From positions 1 to 64,000 of IMG/VR virus record IMGVR_UViG_3300032246_002821: 64,000 bases of DNA, one strand, 5' to 3'. Made by a program: the position numbers and the translations under genes. This document shows, one piece after another, positions 23,972 through 32,607 of this stretch. Origin of the DNA: a virus. The notes beneath the pieces are model-generated. The model was not told the origin of the DNA. It saw nothing but the letters and a program-made list of their open reading frames with translations, and did no database searches. The first letter of the stretch is position 1. Every line of letters starts with the position of its first letter.

Positions 23972-25428
23972 CAGAAAACCCTTATGTCGTGTAATTCACT
24001 GAACCGCCTGGCATCAGACATATCATTAACTAGTGGTTCGCCTCGTATATTTAGACTTGTGTTTAGCAACATAGCACAACCAGTACGTGCTTGCCAGGCT
24101 TCCAGTATAGCCCGTATGATACCTGGATTGTTATGATGCACAGTTTGCACTCTGCTGGTGCCATCCACGTGACATATAGCCGGATATGTGTCAGGCTCCA
24201 GGCATTTTACCGTATATTGCATGAAATCATATCTGTCATCCGTGACATCGAAATGGAACCTGGCGTGTTCGGCCAGCACCACTGGTGCGAATGGTCTGAA
24301 CTTCTGTCTTTGTTTGATGGTATTGACACGATCTTTCACATCTGGCCCACGTGGGTCGGCCAGTATACTGCGATTTCCCAGAGCACGGGGGCCGAACTCA
24401 GCCCTGCCATTTGCTATGCCTATCACTTGCCCTGATTCCAGAGCATCCACAACTGTTGTGATATCAACATTACCACAGATATCATGTCCCAGATAGACGT
24501 GATCTAATCTTTGCTGACGCCTGGTCTTGTATAAGACCGCGCCCATACTGAGCCCAGCATCGCCTGGATTGGCTGGCACATACATCCGTTTATACACGCC
24601 TGATTTTAGGATTTCACTATTAGCTACGCAATTAAGAGCACACCCCCCACTGATGATCAGGTTGTCACTGGGCAGCAGCTTACGTGCATAGGATACCAGA
24701 CCTTGCATATATTCCTGGAATATCTGTTGAGCACTGGCGGCTATGTCTTCCGCTCGCCAGCCCCGGTGCTCTAGCAAGGATTTAATGCCACGATGGATGT
24801 TATATCGCATAGGGCAGCGAGGCGGTGTCCAATCGCTGAACAACATCTGTTTCAACTCCACCGCGTGTACAGGCTCGCCATAGGCAGCCATACCCATAGT
24901 GATGTATTCTTCTTCGTTGGGTTTGAGTCCAATGGCTTGTGTTATGGCGGTGTAAAATAATCCCATGCTATCTGGATAACTCTGATGCCACTTGCAGTAT
25001 AACTCAGCGCCACATCCGTACCAAATGCTGGTAGTTTTCCATTCTCCTATGGCATCTACCACGATTATTGCAGCGTTAGTGTAGCCGCTGGTATAATAAC
25101 CCAACGCCGCGTGAGCACCGTGATGCGGCACTGTTTCAAATTTCAAATCGTCCAGACCGAATTGCCTTAGATGTGCGACAGGATCCTGAAACACTGGCCG
25201 TTCGCCGCTGTATAGTCTGCGTAGTGCTTTAGTCCAGGGATTCTCGAACCACAATATTTTATCAGGTTTGCCATATCTGGCCATATCTGCCAGCATATGT
25301 TCGTTGAGCAAATTGTCACTTTTTTTCCTGCTGTATCTTTCGCTATGAGCAGCAAATAAAACTTCTTGTTCAGTGGCCAAACACACACTTGCGTCGTGAT
25401 TTAACGCATTTATACCCAGGTATTTCAT
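23971..25428 (-). CDS. Carbamoyltransferase, NodU/CmcH family
   Basis: 485 residues. N-terminal Kae1-like domain: LGINALNHDASVCL, HHGAHAALGYYTSGY (metal-binding His residues), IISGGCALNCVANS. C-terminal domain: FGPRALGNRSILADPR, RPFAPVVL, HVDGTSRVQTV, LLNTSLNIRGEPLV. The family transfers a carbamoyl group from carbamoyl phosphate via carbamoyl-AMP to a hydroxyl, as on Nod factors or antibiotic sugars. All blocks are present. Embedded between SGNH-like genes downstream of a fibre gene, so a glycan on fibre or host surface is a likely target. Confidence 0.93.
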   Translation of the reverse strand: MKYLGINALNHDASVCLATEQEVLFAAHSERYSRKKSDNLLNEHMLADMARYGKPDKILWFENPWTKALRRLYSGERPVFQDPVAHLRQFGLDDLKFETVPHHGAHAALGYYTSGYTNAAIIVVDAIGEWKTTSIWYGCGAELYCKWHQSYPDSMGLFYTAITQAIGLKPNEEEYITMGMAAYGEPVHAVELKQMLFSDWTPPRCPMRYNIHRGIKSLLEHRGWRAEDIAASAQQIFQEYMQGLVSYARKLLPSDNLIISGGCALNCVANSEILKSGVYKRMYVPANPGDAGLSMGAVLYKTRRQQRLDHVYLGHDICGNVDITTVVDALESGQVIGIANGRAEFGPRALGNRSILADPRGPDVKDRVNTIKQRQKFRPFAPVVLAEHARFHFDVTDDRYDFMQYTVKCLEPDTYPAICHVDGTSRVQTVHHNNPGIIRAILEAWQARTGCAMLLNTSLNIRGEPLVNDMSDARRFSELHDIRVF

Positions 25429-26063
25429 ATAATAAATCTACTACCTTCTGAATAATTTGTCAAGGTATTATATAAACTTTTGGCTATCTGGCTATTATGT
25501 TCGTATCCAAAATGGTTGCTGTGATTTTCATTATAAATGACCATATCAAACAGGCATTTTTCCGATACCATGCCTGTTTGAAACTGATAGGTTTGATTGT
25601 AACTACACAAGTGTAATACCTGAGGTATCCGGTGTAATCGGATCAGGTCTTCAAGTTCGTTGTACCAGGATTGTGCTGCCCAGATCCAGTAATTCCTGGA
25701 AAACAAATGTTTATAGTAACCACGGGCTGCATCTAGTATCTCGCTGCTGTAAATAGCTTCTGCCTCTGTGGGAACAAAAATATGATCGTTGTTGGCTTGC
25801 CCTTGTCCTATTCCCAGATCATGGTCGTTGGGCAGGCGGTATTCATTGGTATGACAAATTATCAACAACTTAGGTATTTTAATAGATAATTCTTGCAACA
25901 AACACCTCCTAGTGCTCCACCAACTGGCACCTGGAAAACCTTTGCCCCTGGGTATGTTTGTCTCACCTGTCAACAGATAGTGTAACTCCCAGGGCCAGTC
26001 GCCTGTTTTGTGCCTTTGCCCACAAAAACTATCACCTACGATCAATATTTCATCGCTGGTCAT
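25425..26063 (-). CDS. SGNH-hydrolase-like protein
   Basis: Start set at the ATG at 26063, which overlaps the preceding stop (TGATG). It shares ILIVGDSFCG, WWSTRRCLL, LLIICHTNEYRLPNDH and YYKHLFSRNYW with the next paralogue, to which it is clearly homologous along its whole length. Ser of GDSF is the probable nucleophile. Overlaps the carbamoyltransferase start by 4 nt. Confidence 0.7.
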   Translation of the reverse strand: MTSDEILIVGDSFCGQRHKTGDWPWELHYLLTGETNIPRGKGFPGASWWSTRRCLLQELSIKIPKLLIICHTNEYRLPNDHDLGIGQGQANNDHIFVPTEAEAIYSSEILDAARGYYKHLFSRNYWIWAAQSWYNELEDLIRLHRIPQVLHLCSYNQTYQFQTGMVSEKCLFDMVIYNENHSNHFGYEHNSQIAKSLYNTLTNYSEGSRFII

Positions 26064-26728
26064 CAAGGCAATAATTCCTGAATGATCTCACCATCTGCAT
26101 AATTGGATAAAAGGTTCAACAGAGTATTAGCTAACCGCAGGTTTTCCCTTTCGTGGAAATGGTTGCGGCTGAATTGTTTGCTGTCCTTGTCGTGGATGCT
26201 GCTGAGATGGAATAGGTTTTGTCTGCTGGTCATCCCTTTTCTAAATTTGTATCTGTACGCAAAACACCACAGATGTATAACTTTGTCTACATTATGCTGT
26301 TGCATCAACTCATCACATTCTTTATACCAGCGATCAGCGGCCCATTCCATATATTCTTTGCTAAAAAGGTGCTTATAAAATAATTTCGCAGCATCAAATT
26401 TTTCAGGATAATAAGTGTGTTTCACTTCATCTGGAACAAATAAATCATCGCTATCTAGTATACCCAAAGTGATACCATAATTGTAATCGCTGGCTAATCT
26501 ATAGGGATCTGTATGACAGAAAATAGCTATCTTGGGGCTAGCTTGTTCTAATTCCGCAAGTAAACGACATCTCACGCTCCACCAACTGCCGCCTTTGAAA
26601 CCTGCGCCACGTGGCTGGGTCTTAACGCCAGTGAGCAATTCGGTCAACACCAGTGGCCAATCATTTGGCTGGCTGCGATCAAAAGCAAAACTGTCTCCCA
26701 ATATCAAAATATCTTGAGGTATTAACAT
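26063..26728 (-). CDS. SGNH-hydrolase-like protein
   Basis: Paralogue of the gene at 25425 (ILILGDSFAFD, WWSVRCRLL, IAIFCHTDPYRLASDY, FYKHLFSKEYM). Start taken at the ATG at 26728, overlapping the preceding TGA. Tandem duplication followed by divergence is apparent. A catalytic block V is less clear (RNHFHERENLRLANT). Confidence 0.68.
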   Translation of the reverse strand: MLIPQDILILGDSFAFDRSQPNDWPLVLTELLTGVKTQPRGAGFKGGSWWSVRCRLLAELEQASPKIAIFCHTDPYRLASDYNYGITLGILDSDDLFVPDEVKHTYYPEKFDAAKLFYKHLFSKEYMEWAADRWYKECDELMQQHNVDKVIHLWCFAYRYKFRKGMTSRQNLFHLSSIHDKDSKQFSRNHFHERENLRLANTLLNLLSNYADGEIIQELLP

Positions 26729-26829
26729 CAATAGATAAAAGGATCTCTTTTCTTCAATTCTTCCAGCATTTTTTTACGTTTGTATCTGTAATAGATGTTG
26801 TAAAAAAAATTATAAATTGTCTTGAACAT
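26728..26829 (-). CDS. Tiny basic protein, 33 aa
   Basis: Aromatic and basic (IYNFFYNIYYRYKRKK). It is defined by overlapping starts and stops at both ends (TGATG with each neighbour), which argues it is translated or serves translational coupling. Function unknown. Confidence 0.5.
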   Translation of the reverse strand: MFKTIYNFFYNIYYRYKRKKMLEELKKRDPFIY

Positions 26830-28004
26830 CAACTTATCCTTTGCCAACTGTTCTGACCCAGGCATCTATAGATGCCGGATCCGTCTCTCAAGATTTGCAA
26901 CTCGCCAGGCTCGCCCACTTGTTCCGGAATACGATCAGTGACCTTGACCAAGATGCCGTTGAATCTGATGGGACCTGATATCTCTATCTCTCCGGTGTTC
27001 TTCAATTTGATCTGATCCTGGTTGTTGGTGCCCAGGCTGACATCTGTCATCCTGGTGCTGCCTGCGAACATTGTGCGCTGTGCAGATTTAACCAGCGTGA
27101 ACTCTGCATCCTGGTCCCAGACGCTCAGTGCTCCACGGGCTTCTTCCGTGTTGATACCCACCTTGTTATCAGATACCATGAGTGTTTCACAGATTATGGC
27201 CTGCCCACTAACAGTGAGTTCTGTCAGGTTACCCAATCGACGCAGGTTGCTGTTGATCACGCCAGGTCCTAGTGTGTCGGTGCTCAGTACCAGTTTTCCG
27301 TTATCCAGTATACCACGATTGGTCAAATCTATGTTAAGCTGATTGTTGGCAGATATCCTCTCATCACTGATATCTGCGGCGTATTTTCTCAGTATAGCAC
27401 TGTCGGCTATGGGCCCTGTGACATTCAGTATGCCTTCCACCGTGAGGTTATTGGTGAAAGTGTTGTCACTGATCAGCAAGTTTTCCGCTGTGATGTTGTT
27501 GACTACCACCAGCCCAGTGTCAGTTATGGTCAATTGGGGGCTGTCGCTGACATCCTGTATGCCGGTGCTGGTGAAGTTCTTGTAGATGCCACCAGTTATG
27601 CTCTCGGCATTCAGTGTATATCCTGTGAAATCCACGCTGCTGTAAGCTATGCTTCTTTCAGGGAATGACACCGTATCCAGCAAGTTTTTCACAGTGCTGG
27701 TGGTCTTGCTTTCTATCAGCGCAGTGAGATCCAGCTCTGCCAGTTTGTTTTCCAGTATCTTCTGGGCAGCCCCCATCAGATAATCTGTGACGATGTTATT
27801 GACGATGGCGCTGACTTCAGCTTCCAGATCCCTGTGGCCCACCACCTGTGCCAGCAACCTGTTGCTGGTGTTGACGATCACGTTGTTTATATTGGTCTGC
27901 AGGCTATCACTGATGATTTTGTCCAGATCGGTGCTTTGCAGATAGTTTTCTATCGCTGCACGTACACTATTGTTGATCTGTTCTTGTATGTTTAGATCTA
28001 TCAA
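26829..28004 (-). CDS. Fibre/structural protein
   Basis: 391 residues. An N-terminal helical half (residues about 1-120) is followed by beta-rich segments typical of phage fibres: NITAENLLISDNTFTNNLTV, VEGILNVTGPIADS, KVGINTEEARGALSV, TGEIEISGPIRFNG. The C-terminal end (GEPGELQILRDGSGIYRCLG) resembles fibre tip domains. Probably a trimeric tail or neck fibre. It heads the SGNH/carbamoyltransferase cluster. Confidence 0.75.
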   Translation of the reverse strand: MIDLNIQEQINNSVRAAIENYLQSTDLDKIISDSLQTNINNVIVNTSNRLLAQVVGHRDLEAEVSAIVNNIVTDYLMGAAQKILENKLAELDLTALIESKTTSTVKNLLDTVSFPERSIAYSSVDFTGYTLNAESITGGIYKNFTSTGIQDVSDSPQLTITDTGLVVVNNITAENLLISDNTFTNNLTVEGILNVTGPIADSAILRKYAADISDERISANNQLNIDLTNRGILDNGKLVLSTDTLGPGVINSNLRRLGNLTELTVSGQAIICETLMVSDNKVGINTEEARGALSVWDQDAEFTLVKSAQRTMFAGSTRMTDVSLGTNNQDQIKLKNTGEIEISGPIRFNGILVKVTDRIPEQVGEPGELQILRDGSGIYRCLGQNSWQRIS

Positions 28005-28711
28005 CCAAACCTCACATTGATTATATGTTCATAATGTTTTTTAAAAAACCCACGATATAAAAGGTTTTTCTGAATCATATAATCAGTGCCGTTGAGATCA
28101 CTGCTGTATTTGGCCAGTTGTTTGAAATACATGGTACGACGCATTTCAGGACCCAGAACTGTTAAATCGTGATTGTCTTTTATCATGTATATATAGTTCT
28201 GCCAATTCTGTCTGTTATTTTTATCCCAATTGGTCTGGTCTATCACGATATAGTCTGCGTCGGTGTGGTGTGTGGTGGTTTCTGCTTGGCTACGCTTGTG
28301 AGGAGCGGCGTTCTTGTAATCCTGACAGGTGGTGATCAACCAGCCACGTGTGCTGTTTTTTAATTCACTCAATCTGTCTCGCTGTTCCAGTTCTGTCTCA
28401 GCATAAGTGAGGTATTCGTCCAGCGCCAGGCACAGATCTGCTGGCTCCTGCATCTGATCCAGGCTGTCGATAAATTTGCTGCTGCTACCCCAATAATGTT
28501 TCACAGACTGATCAGCAACAACCGTGCAGTCATATGTTTTTTCCAAACATAGCACTACAGGATTGAAACTGGGAAAGATTATTGTTTCTGGGACTTGGTC
28601 TAACGACTCTATTACTTTTACAAGTAATGCAGCTTTGGCTTCCGCTTGTTCTATCCATCTGGAAAGATCTGCAATCTGCTGGATCTGCATCCAGTATTTG
28701 GTATTGATCAT
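28001..28711 (-). CDS. Hypothetical protein, 236 aa
   Basis: ATG at 28711 preferred over a GTG one codon earlier. Mixed alpha/beta with many Trp/Tyr (DQTNWDKNNRQNWQNYIYMI). No recognised motif. Overlaps the fibre gene by 4 nt, so perhaps a fibre-assembly or modification protein. An ACTAAATA box lies about 20 nt upstream as a weak late-promoter candidate. Confidence 0.6.
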   Translation of the reverse strand: MINTKYWMQIQQIADLSRWIEQAEAKAALLVKVIESLDQVPETIIFPSFNPVVLCLEKTYDCTVVADQSVKHYWGSSSKFIDSLDQMQEPADLCLALDEYLTYAETELEQRDRLSELKNSTRGWLITTCQDYKNAAPHKRSQAETTTHHTDADYIVIDQTNWDKNNRQNWQNYIYMIKDNHDLTVLGPEMRRTMYFKQLAKYSSDLNGTDYMIQKNLLYRGFFKKHYEHIINVRFG

Positions 28712-28746
28712 CACGAATCCTCTAGAGATATTTAGTGGATTCAGTG

Positions 28747-28938
28747 TTATTTTACAAGCAAGCCCAGTTCTTTGAGCTCATCGTGCAGCACGAAGTCATC
28801 CGTGACCTGTTGTGTCTGACCTGCCTTGATATTTTTGATCAATCGTTCCACATCAGGAGCAGCCATGGTTGTGCATTTTTTGAAAGCCGCTCTGACTTTA
28901 CTCCAATCAATCGTGCCTCTAAATCCATAAATCAACAT
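28747..28938 (-). CDS. Hypothetical protein, 63 aa
   Basis: Start at MLIYGFRGTIDWSKVRAAF, 8 nt after AGGAG and downstream of an early promoter; the longer frame would begin upstream of that ribosome site. Helical and basic. No family recognised. Confidence 0.6.
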   Translation of the reverse strand: MLIYGFRGTIDWSKVRAAFKKCTTMAAPDVERLIKNIKAGQTQQVTDDFVLHDELKELGLLVK

Positions 28939-28958
28939 ATTGTTTGCTCCTAGTATCG

Positions 28959-28987
28959 ATGATACTAAAGAAGTTAACACTTGTCAA
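28959..28987 (-). promoter_or_regulatory. Sigma70-like early promoter
   Basis: TTGACA, 17-nt spacer, TATCAT on the minus strand before the 63-residue gene. Confidence 0.62.
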
Positions 28988-29673
28988 TTAAAAATGTAAC
29001 GGCCATTAACTATTTTCACTGGCACAGGCTGTTGTGTGGATTCGAATACGTCATAGCCCTGTTTGAGTTGTTGCCAAAAGTCTGCGTTCTGACCTGACAT
29101 ACCAGATGCCCAGCCCATCCTGTGGGGATAGATCTGCAACTGAACAGTATGCTGTCCTGCCTGTAGCGCATCGCGGATACTGGCATACAAATCCTGCATA
29201 GGACCATCTTTGATGGCATAACAACCTATGCTACTGCAACCACCGTGGATCATCAGTGCCGACCCAGTATAGCCTTTGCTGCGGTCATAGGCATTGGGAA
29301 AACCAGTGTTAATGCTGAGCCATTCCCTGCTGTGTGGATTGAGACTGCTGATATTGATCTCATAAAAACCTTCAGGCGCCTGCCGATCACCTTCGCGTTT
29401 CTTGGGTCCTGGACCGCCACTGTATTTGCAGATCTCGAACGTGGCAACCAACACGAAACGATCGCCTTTGTGCCGCCACAATTCCAATTGATTCTCTTGT
29501 TTAAAGATCCTGACAAGTGCTGCCGCCCTGTCCGAGATGTTAGCAGTGCTGTTGCGATCTTTCATCCATTGGCTGGCGGCCACTTGGCCGCGAGCAGGAT
29601 GCCGGGGCTGATCAGGAACCGTGTGGGTACAGGCTGTGAGCAGCAATAATAGCAGTGATGCGAGTAATTTCAT
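28984..29673 (-). CDS. L,D-transpeptidase lipoprotein (YkuD/YafK-like)
   Basis: 229 residues with a lipoprotein signal (LLLLLTACTH; lipobox Cys near residue 15). YkuD-type catalytic motif HGGCSSIGCYAI at residues about 139-150, with the conserved His, Ser and catalytic Cys. PEGFYEINISSLNP is the strand before it, as in YafK. The family forms or cleaves L,D bonds in peptidoglycan or on attached lipoproteins. A phage copy may harden or loosen the wall of the infected cell. ATGA overlap with the upstream gene. Confidence 0.88.
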   Translation of the reverse strand: MKLLASLLLLLLTACTHTVPDQPRHPARGQVAASQWMKDRNSTANISDRAAALVRIFKQENQLELWRHKGDRFVLVATFEICKYSGGPGPKKREGDRQAPEGFYEINISSLNPHSREWLSINTGFPNAYDRSKGYTGSALMIHGGCSSIGCYAIKDGPMQDLYASIRDALQAGQHTVQLQIYPHRMGWASGMSGQNADFWQQLKQGYDVFESTQQPVPVKIVNGRYIFN

Positions 29674-30443
29674 GTCCAGAGGCTTTTGCGTACTGTAATG
29701 ATACGGATCAGCATTTCTTGATCTTGTTTTTCATACTGCTCTTCGATCTCACGAAGTTTAGTGAATGCTGTATCAGATTCTGCAATCTGTTCAGGTGTGA
29801 CATCCTCTGCCTTCTGCTTCCAGCTATAAGGATATTTCGCACAGTACGCGGTCCATCCGCTTGCTTCATGTGGATCAGGTCTGGTAGGGCGTGACTTAGC
29901 CCAGTCATAGACCAGCTTGACTTCTCTGGCACTGTTAGCTTGGGTGTCAGCGCGATTGTATTCGTCCAGTTCTGGACTGTCCAGACCCATCTCCCATTCC
30001 AGGTACTTGAGCCCCAGTCCAGGACAACGACCGTTGCGCCACTGTGCGTTCTCTACCTCATCACTGCCACACCACATATGTTTATATGCCAGCTCGATCT
30101 CCACATAGTCGATGATGGCATTTGCCAGTGCCGTCAGGATTCGCTCATCAGTGTCCCAGTATTCACCCACAGGACAATCGGTACGCAACTGATGTGATTT
30201 GCGATAGAAGCGATTGCGGATATAATAACGAGTGTTGTAATAGGGAGATGTAATAAAGTTGTATACATCTTCGATAAAATCTGGCAGGGTTTCAGTGAGG
30301 AACCAACCTACAGGATGTTCCTTTCGGATGCGAGCATTGATCTCGTCCCATTCGCCCAAGCCTGCCCATTGTGGTTTATCGATACCGAATCGCCGGCGTA
30401 GTGATTCTACCCACCCGCTATCGCCCAGATATAATCTTGCCAT
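29670..30443 (-). CDS. Conserved hypothetical phage protein, 257 aa
   Basis: Trp/Tyr-rich soluble protein (SPYYNTRYYIRNRFYRKSHQ; YVEIELAYKHMWCG). I recognise this type from other large phages but know no function. Starts 17 nt after the end of the tRNA-Thr gene, on the same strand. Confidence 0.7.
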   Translation of the reverse strand: MARLYLGDSGWVESLRRRFGIDKPQWAGLGEWDEINARIRKEHPVGWFLTETLPDFIEDVYNFITSPYYNTRYYIRNRFYRKSHQLRTDCPVGEYWDTDERILTALANAIIDYVEIELAYKHMWCGSDEVENAQWRNGRCPGLGLKYLEWEMGLDSPELDEYNRADTQANSAREVKLVYDWAKSRPTRPDPHEASGWTAYCAKYPYSWKQKAEDVTPEQIAESDTAFTKLREIEEQYEKQDQEMLIRIITVRKSLWT

Positions 30444-30459
30444 AATCGCCTTTAAATTT

Positions 30460-30534
30460 TGGTGCCGGTAGAGAGAATCGAACTCCCAATCTACTGATTA
30501 CAAATCAGTTGCCTTACCATTGGGCCATACCGGC
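30460..30534 (-). tRNA. tRNA-Thr (anticodon UGU), CCA encoded
   Basis: Minus-strand cloverleaf: acceptor GCCGGTA/TACCGGC, anticodon stem ACTGA/TCAGT with loop TTTGTAA (anticodon TGT at 30502-30500), T-arm with TTCGATT, discriminator A and encoded CCA at 30462-30460. Reads ACA and other ACN codons. The only canonical tRNA seen in the window. Confidence 0.95.
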
Positions 30535-30540
30535 ATATAA

Positions 30541-30906
30541 TTAATTATCTTCTGTAGGTACGACAAACATGATGCCGTCCCATTCCTTATTTACTTTAGC
30601 AGCTTCTGTACAAAAGTCAACTACTCTTTCATAAAATTCGTCTATCTCGCCACTGAATTGGCCACGTAAACTCTCGGCAATTTCAATAGCGCGATTCCAT
30701 TCGCCCGATTTATAAGCAGTGATCATCTCCTGATGCAGCCCTTTGTAGAAGGGCAAAGTGCTGATCTCTGCCAGATTGATGGCTTCAACCACGGCATATA
30801 AAACCATAGGTTTTTCCATACCAGGCTGTAGCAAAGTATCCAGTTCCAGGATGGTGTGTTTTTCTTTGAGTTGCTCTGCAACTGCGCTGTCAAAAATTAT
30901 GTTCAT
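30541..30906 (-). CDS. Conserved hypothetical protein, helical, 121 aa
   Basis: Short TPR-like helical centre (YKGLHQEMITAYKSGEWNRA). It resembles small conserved proteins of T4-like marine phages and the helical tail found after some cyclase domains, but no catalytic site is seen. Preceded by a TTGCTT-N17-TATAAT promoter. Confidence 0.65.
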   Translation of the reverse strand: MNIIFDSAVAEQLKEKHTILELDTLLQPGMEKPMVLYAVVEAINLAEISTLPFYKGLHQEMITAYKSGEWNRAIEIAESLRGQFSGEIDEFYERVVDFCTEAAKVNKEWDGIMFVVPTEDN

Positions 30907-30912
30907 AGTACC

Positions 30913-30941
30913 ATTATATATAACTAATTATAACAAAGCAA
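30913..30941 (-). promoter_or_regulatory. Sigma70-like promoter
   Basis: TTGCTT, 17-nt spacer, TATAAT on the minus strand just before the ATG at 30906. Confidence 0.5.
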
Positions 30942-30947
30942 GAAAAA

Positions 30948-31724
30948 ATGCATTTTGATTTATTAAGCGATCTACACGAAAACTGGTGGCCAGTGGACCA
31001 ACGTATGGACTATGCTGGATTGGGCACCAGTCTGCTGGCGGTGGTTGCTGGTGACATCAGCCAGGACTGGAATTACACCTACGACTATCTGGCCATTATG
31101 GCTAGACATTACCGTCACGTGATATTCGTGGATGGTAACCACGAGCATAATGGAGCCAATAACATACAGGCCAACTGTGACCTGTTCTCGGCTCGTATAA
31201 AAAACCTGGACAATGTCACCTATCTGCACAAGAGCGCAATCGTTCTGGATGACACTGCTTTCATCGGCTGCAACGGTTGGTGGACTTATGACTTTTGCGA
31301 GCCCGAGATGAGCAAACAGGATTGTTGGTTACAACTGCTGTTACAGACCAATGACGAATACAAGATGTCTGAAAATCTACACGTGGCCAGGGAGGAGTAT
31401 CGTTACCTGGTACAGCAATTACAGATATTCGATGCGGATTTTCGCATCAATAACATCGTGATCGTGACCCATACTGCACCGCTCAAGAAGTTCCGTTACA
31501 TTCCTGCCAGTATGAGTGAGGCAAATATGGGCAGAGCAGGCAACAGTTTTATGGCCAATGCGCTAAGATACAACACCAACAAAAAGATCCGTGCCTGGTG
31601 CTTCGGCCACGTACACAAACAATGGGACGAAACCATAGACGGTATCCGATATGTTTGCAATCCCCGTGGCAGGCCAGGAGACGATCTCAGCCCTGTGTAT
31701 TACCCTAAACTGATCGAAGTTTAA
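30948..31724 (+). CDS. Calcineurin-like metallophosphoesterase
   Basis: 258 residues with every metallophosphoesterase motif: DLHEN (start), AGDISQD, GNHEHNG, THTAPLKKF and CFGHVHKQWDE. It binds two metals and cleaves phosphomonoesters or diesters; a cyclic-nucleotide phosphodiesterase role is possible given the cyclase in this genome, but the family is broad. Plus-strand gene isolated among minus-strand genes. Confidence 0.9.
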   Translation: MHFDLLSDLHENWWPVDQRMDYAGLGTSLLAVVAGDISQDWNYTYDYLAIMARHYRHVIFVDGNHEHNGANNIQANCDLFSARIKNLDNVTYLHKSAIVLDDTAFIGCNGWWTYDFCEPEMSKQDCWLQLLLQTNDEYKMSENLHVAREEYRYLVQQLQIFDADFRINNIVIVTHTAPLKKFRYIPASMSEANMGRAGNSFMANALRYNTNKKIRAWCFGHVHKQWDETIDGIRYVCNPRGRPGDDLSPVYYPKLIEV

Positions 31725-32044
31725 CCTTCGGGTTCCAGTTTGACATTCAGTGGAAAGTTGTTGTTTCTAGCCAGCAGTGTCACTTCCACTGCCTTGCTTT
31801 CTGCGATCTCGAAAGGCAACAAAGCCACGCTGGCTTGCCCTTGTTCGTGGATCTTCATGGTGAGATCGGCTGCCGATTCTGGCGTGTGTTCGAACAGTTC
31901 CATCAGTACAGCGATGACAAAATCCATGCTTGTGACATTGTCATTGAGGAAAACCACGTTGTACCTAGGTGGTGGAACGATGTCCAACTTGGCTGCGATC
32001 TTATGTTTGGTCTTGGTAGCAGTGTCTGTGCTCATCTTATCCAT
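31721..32044 (-). CDS. clpS: ClpS-like Clp protease adaptor
   Basis: 107 residues. The ClpS core is clear: PPRYNVVFLNDNVTSMDFVI, LMELFEHTPESAADLTMKIH, then a VALLPFEIAESKAVEV strand-helix. ClpS delivers N-degron substrates to ClpAP. The DN-T-MDFV binding-pocket pattern is intact. ATG at 32044 preferred over the GTG before it; 32035 is also possible. Placed next to hsp20 and S21 genes; it may redirect host proteolysis. Confidence 0.9.
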   Translation of the reverse strand: MDKMSTDTATKTKHKIAAKLDIVPPPRYNVVFLNDNVTSMDFVIAVLMELFEHTPESAADLTMKIHEQGQASVALLPFEIAESKAVEVTLLARNNNFPLNVKLEPEG

Positions 32045-32055
32045 CACTATTATTT

Positions 32056-32083
32056 AACACAGCGGGCAAAATTACCCGCTGTG
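32056..32083 (-). terminator. Hairpin terminator after hsp20
   Basis: Stem CACAGCGGG/CCCGCTGTG with an 8-nt loop followed on the minus strand by TTAAATAAT. The T-run is weak. Confidence 0.6.
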
Positions 32084-32099
32084 ATATTACTATAACACA

Positions 32100-32528
32100 T
32101 TAATTGATATATGCAATAGATATTTTTTGTGGTTTGTCTTCTTCAGGAATATGCTGTTCCAATTCGATAGTAAGCATACCATTCTTTACTGTGGCACTCT
32201 TTACTTCCACGTTGTCGGCCAGTTGCCAGCTGCGTTCGAACTTGCGGGTGGCGATGCCACGGTACAGGAAATTGCTTTCACTGGGTGTCTTGATCTCACC
32301 TGTGACAGTCAGCAATCCCTTGTGCAAGGTCACATCCAGATCTTCCTGTGTGAAGCCGGCCACTGCCACTTCTATACTGAAGATGTTTTCTTCGTTCTGG
32401 ATGATGTTGTAGGGAGGATAACCTGTGCTGTTTGTTACACTGGTAGTGGTGTGTAGGCGATTAAAGATGTCATCGAAACCTACGCTAACTCTGTGGAAGT
32501 CGTGAAGTTGCTGTAATAGATTAGTCAT
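32100..32528 (-). CDS. Small heat-shock protein Hsp20
   Basis: 142 residues with an alpha-crystallin domain: YPPYNIIQNEENIFSIEVAV, GFTQEDLDVTLHKGLLTVTG, RGIATRKFERSW, VKNGMLTIELEQHIPEE and a short tail. Common in T4-like cyanophages. It holds unfolding proteins during infection. AAGGAG ribosome site before the ATG. Confidence 0.95.
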   Translation of the reverse strand: MTNLLQQLHDFHRVSVGFDDIFNRLHTTTSVTNSTGYPPYNIIQNEENIFSIEVAVAGFTQEDLDVTLHKGLLTVTGEIKTPSESNFLYRGIATRKFERSWQLADNVEVKSATVKNGMLTIELEQHIPEEDKPQKISIAYIN

Positions 32529-32607
32529 TGCTTGTTTCTCCTTTGTTAAGCAAGAATATCAGACGGCCCATAAAGGCACCGTCCAACATTATATATGCAT
32601 TCAGGTA

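Noticed and set aside
23971-25428. Prophage or integrated element
   Set aside because: No integrase, att-like repeat or host gene flanks were seen; the whole window reads as one lytic phage genome.
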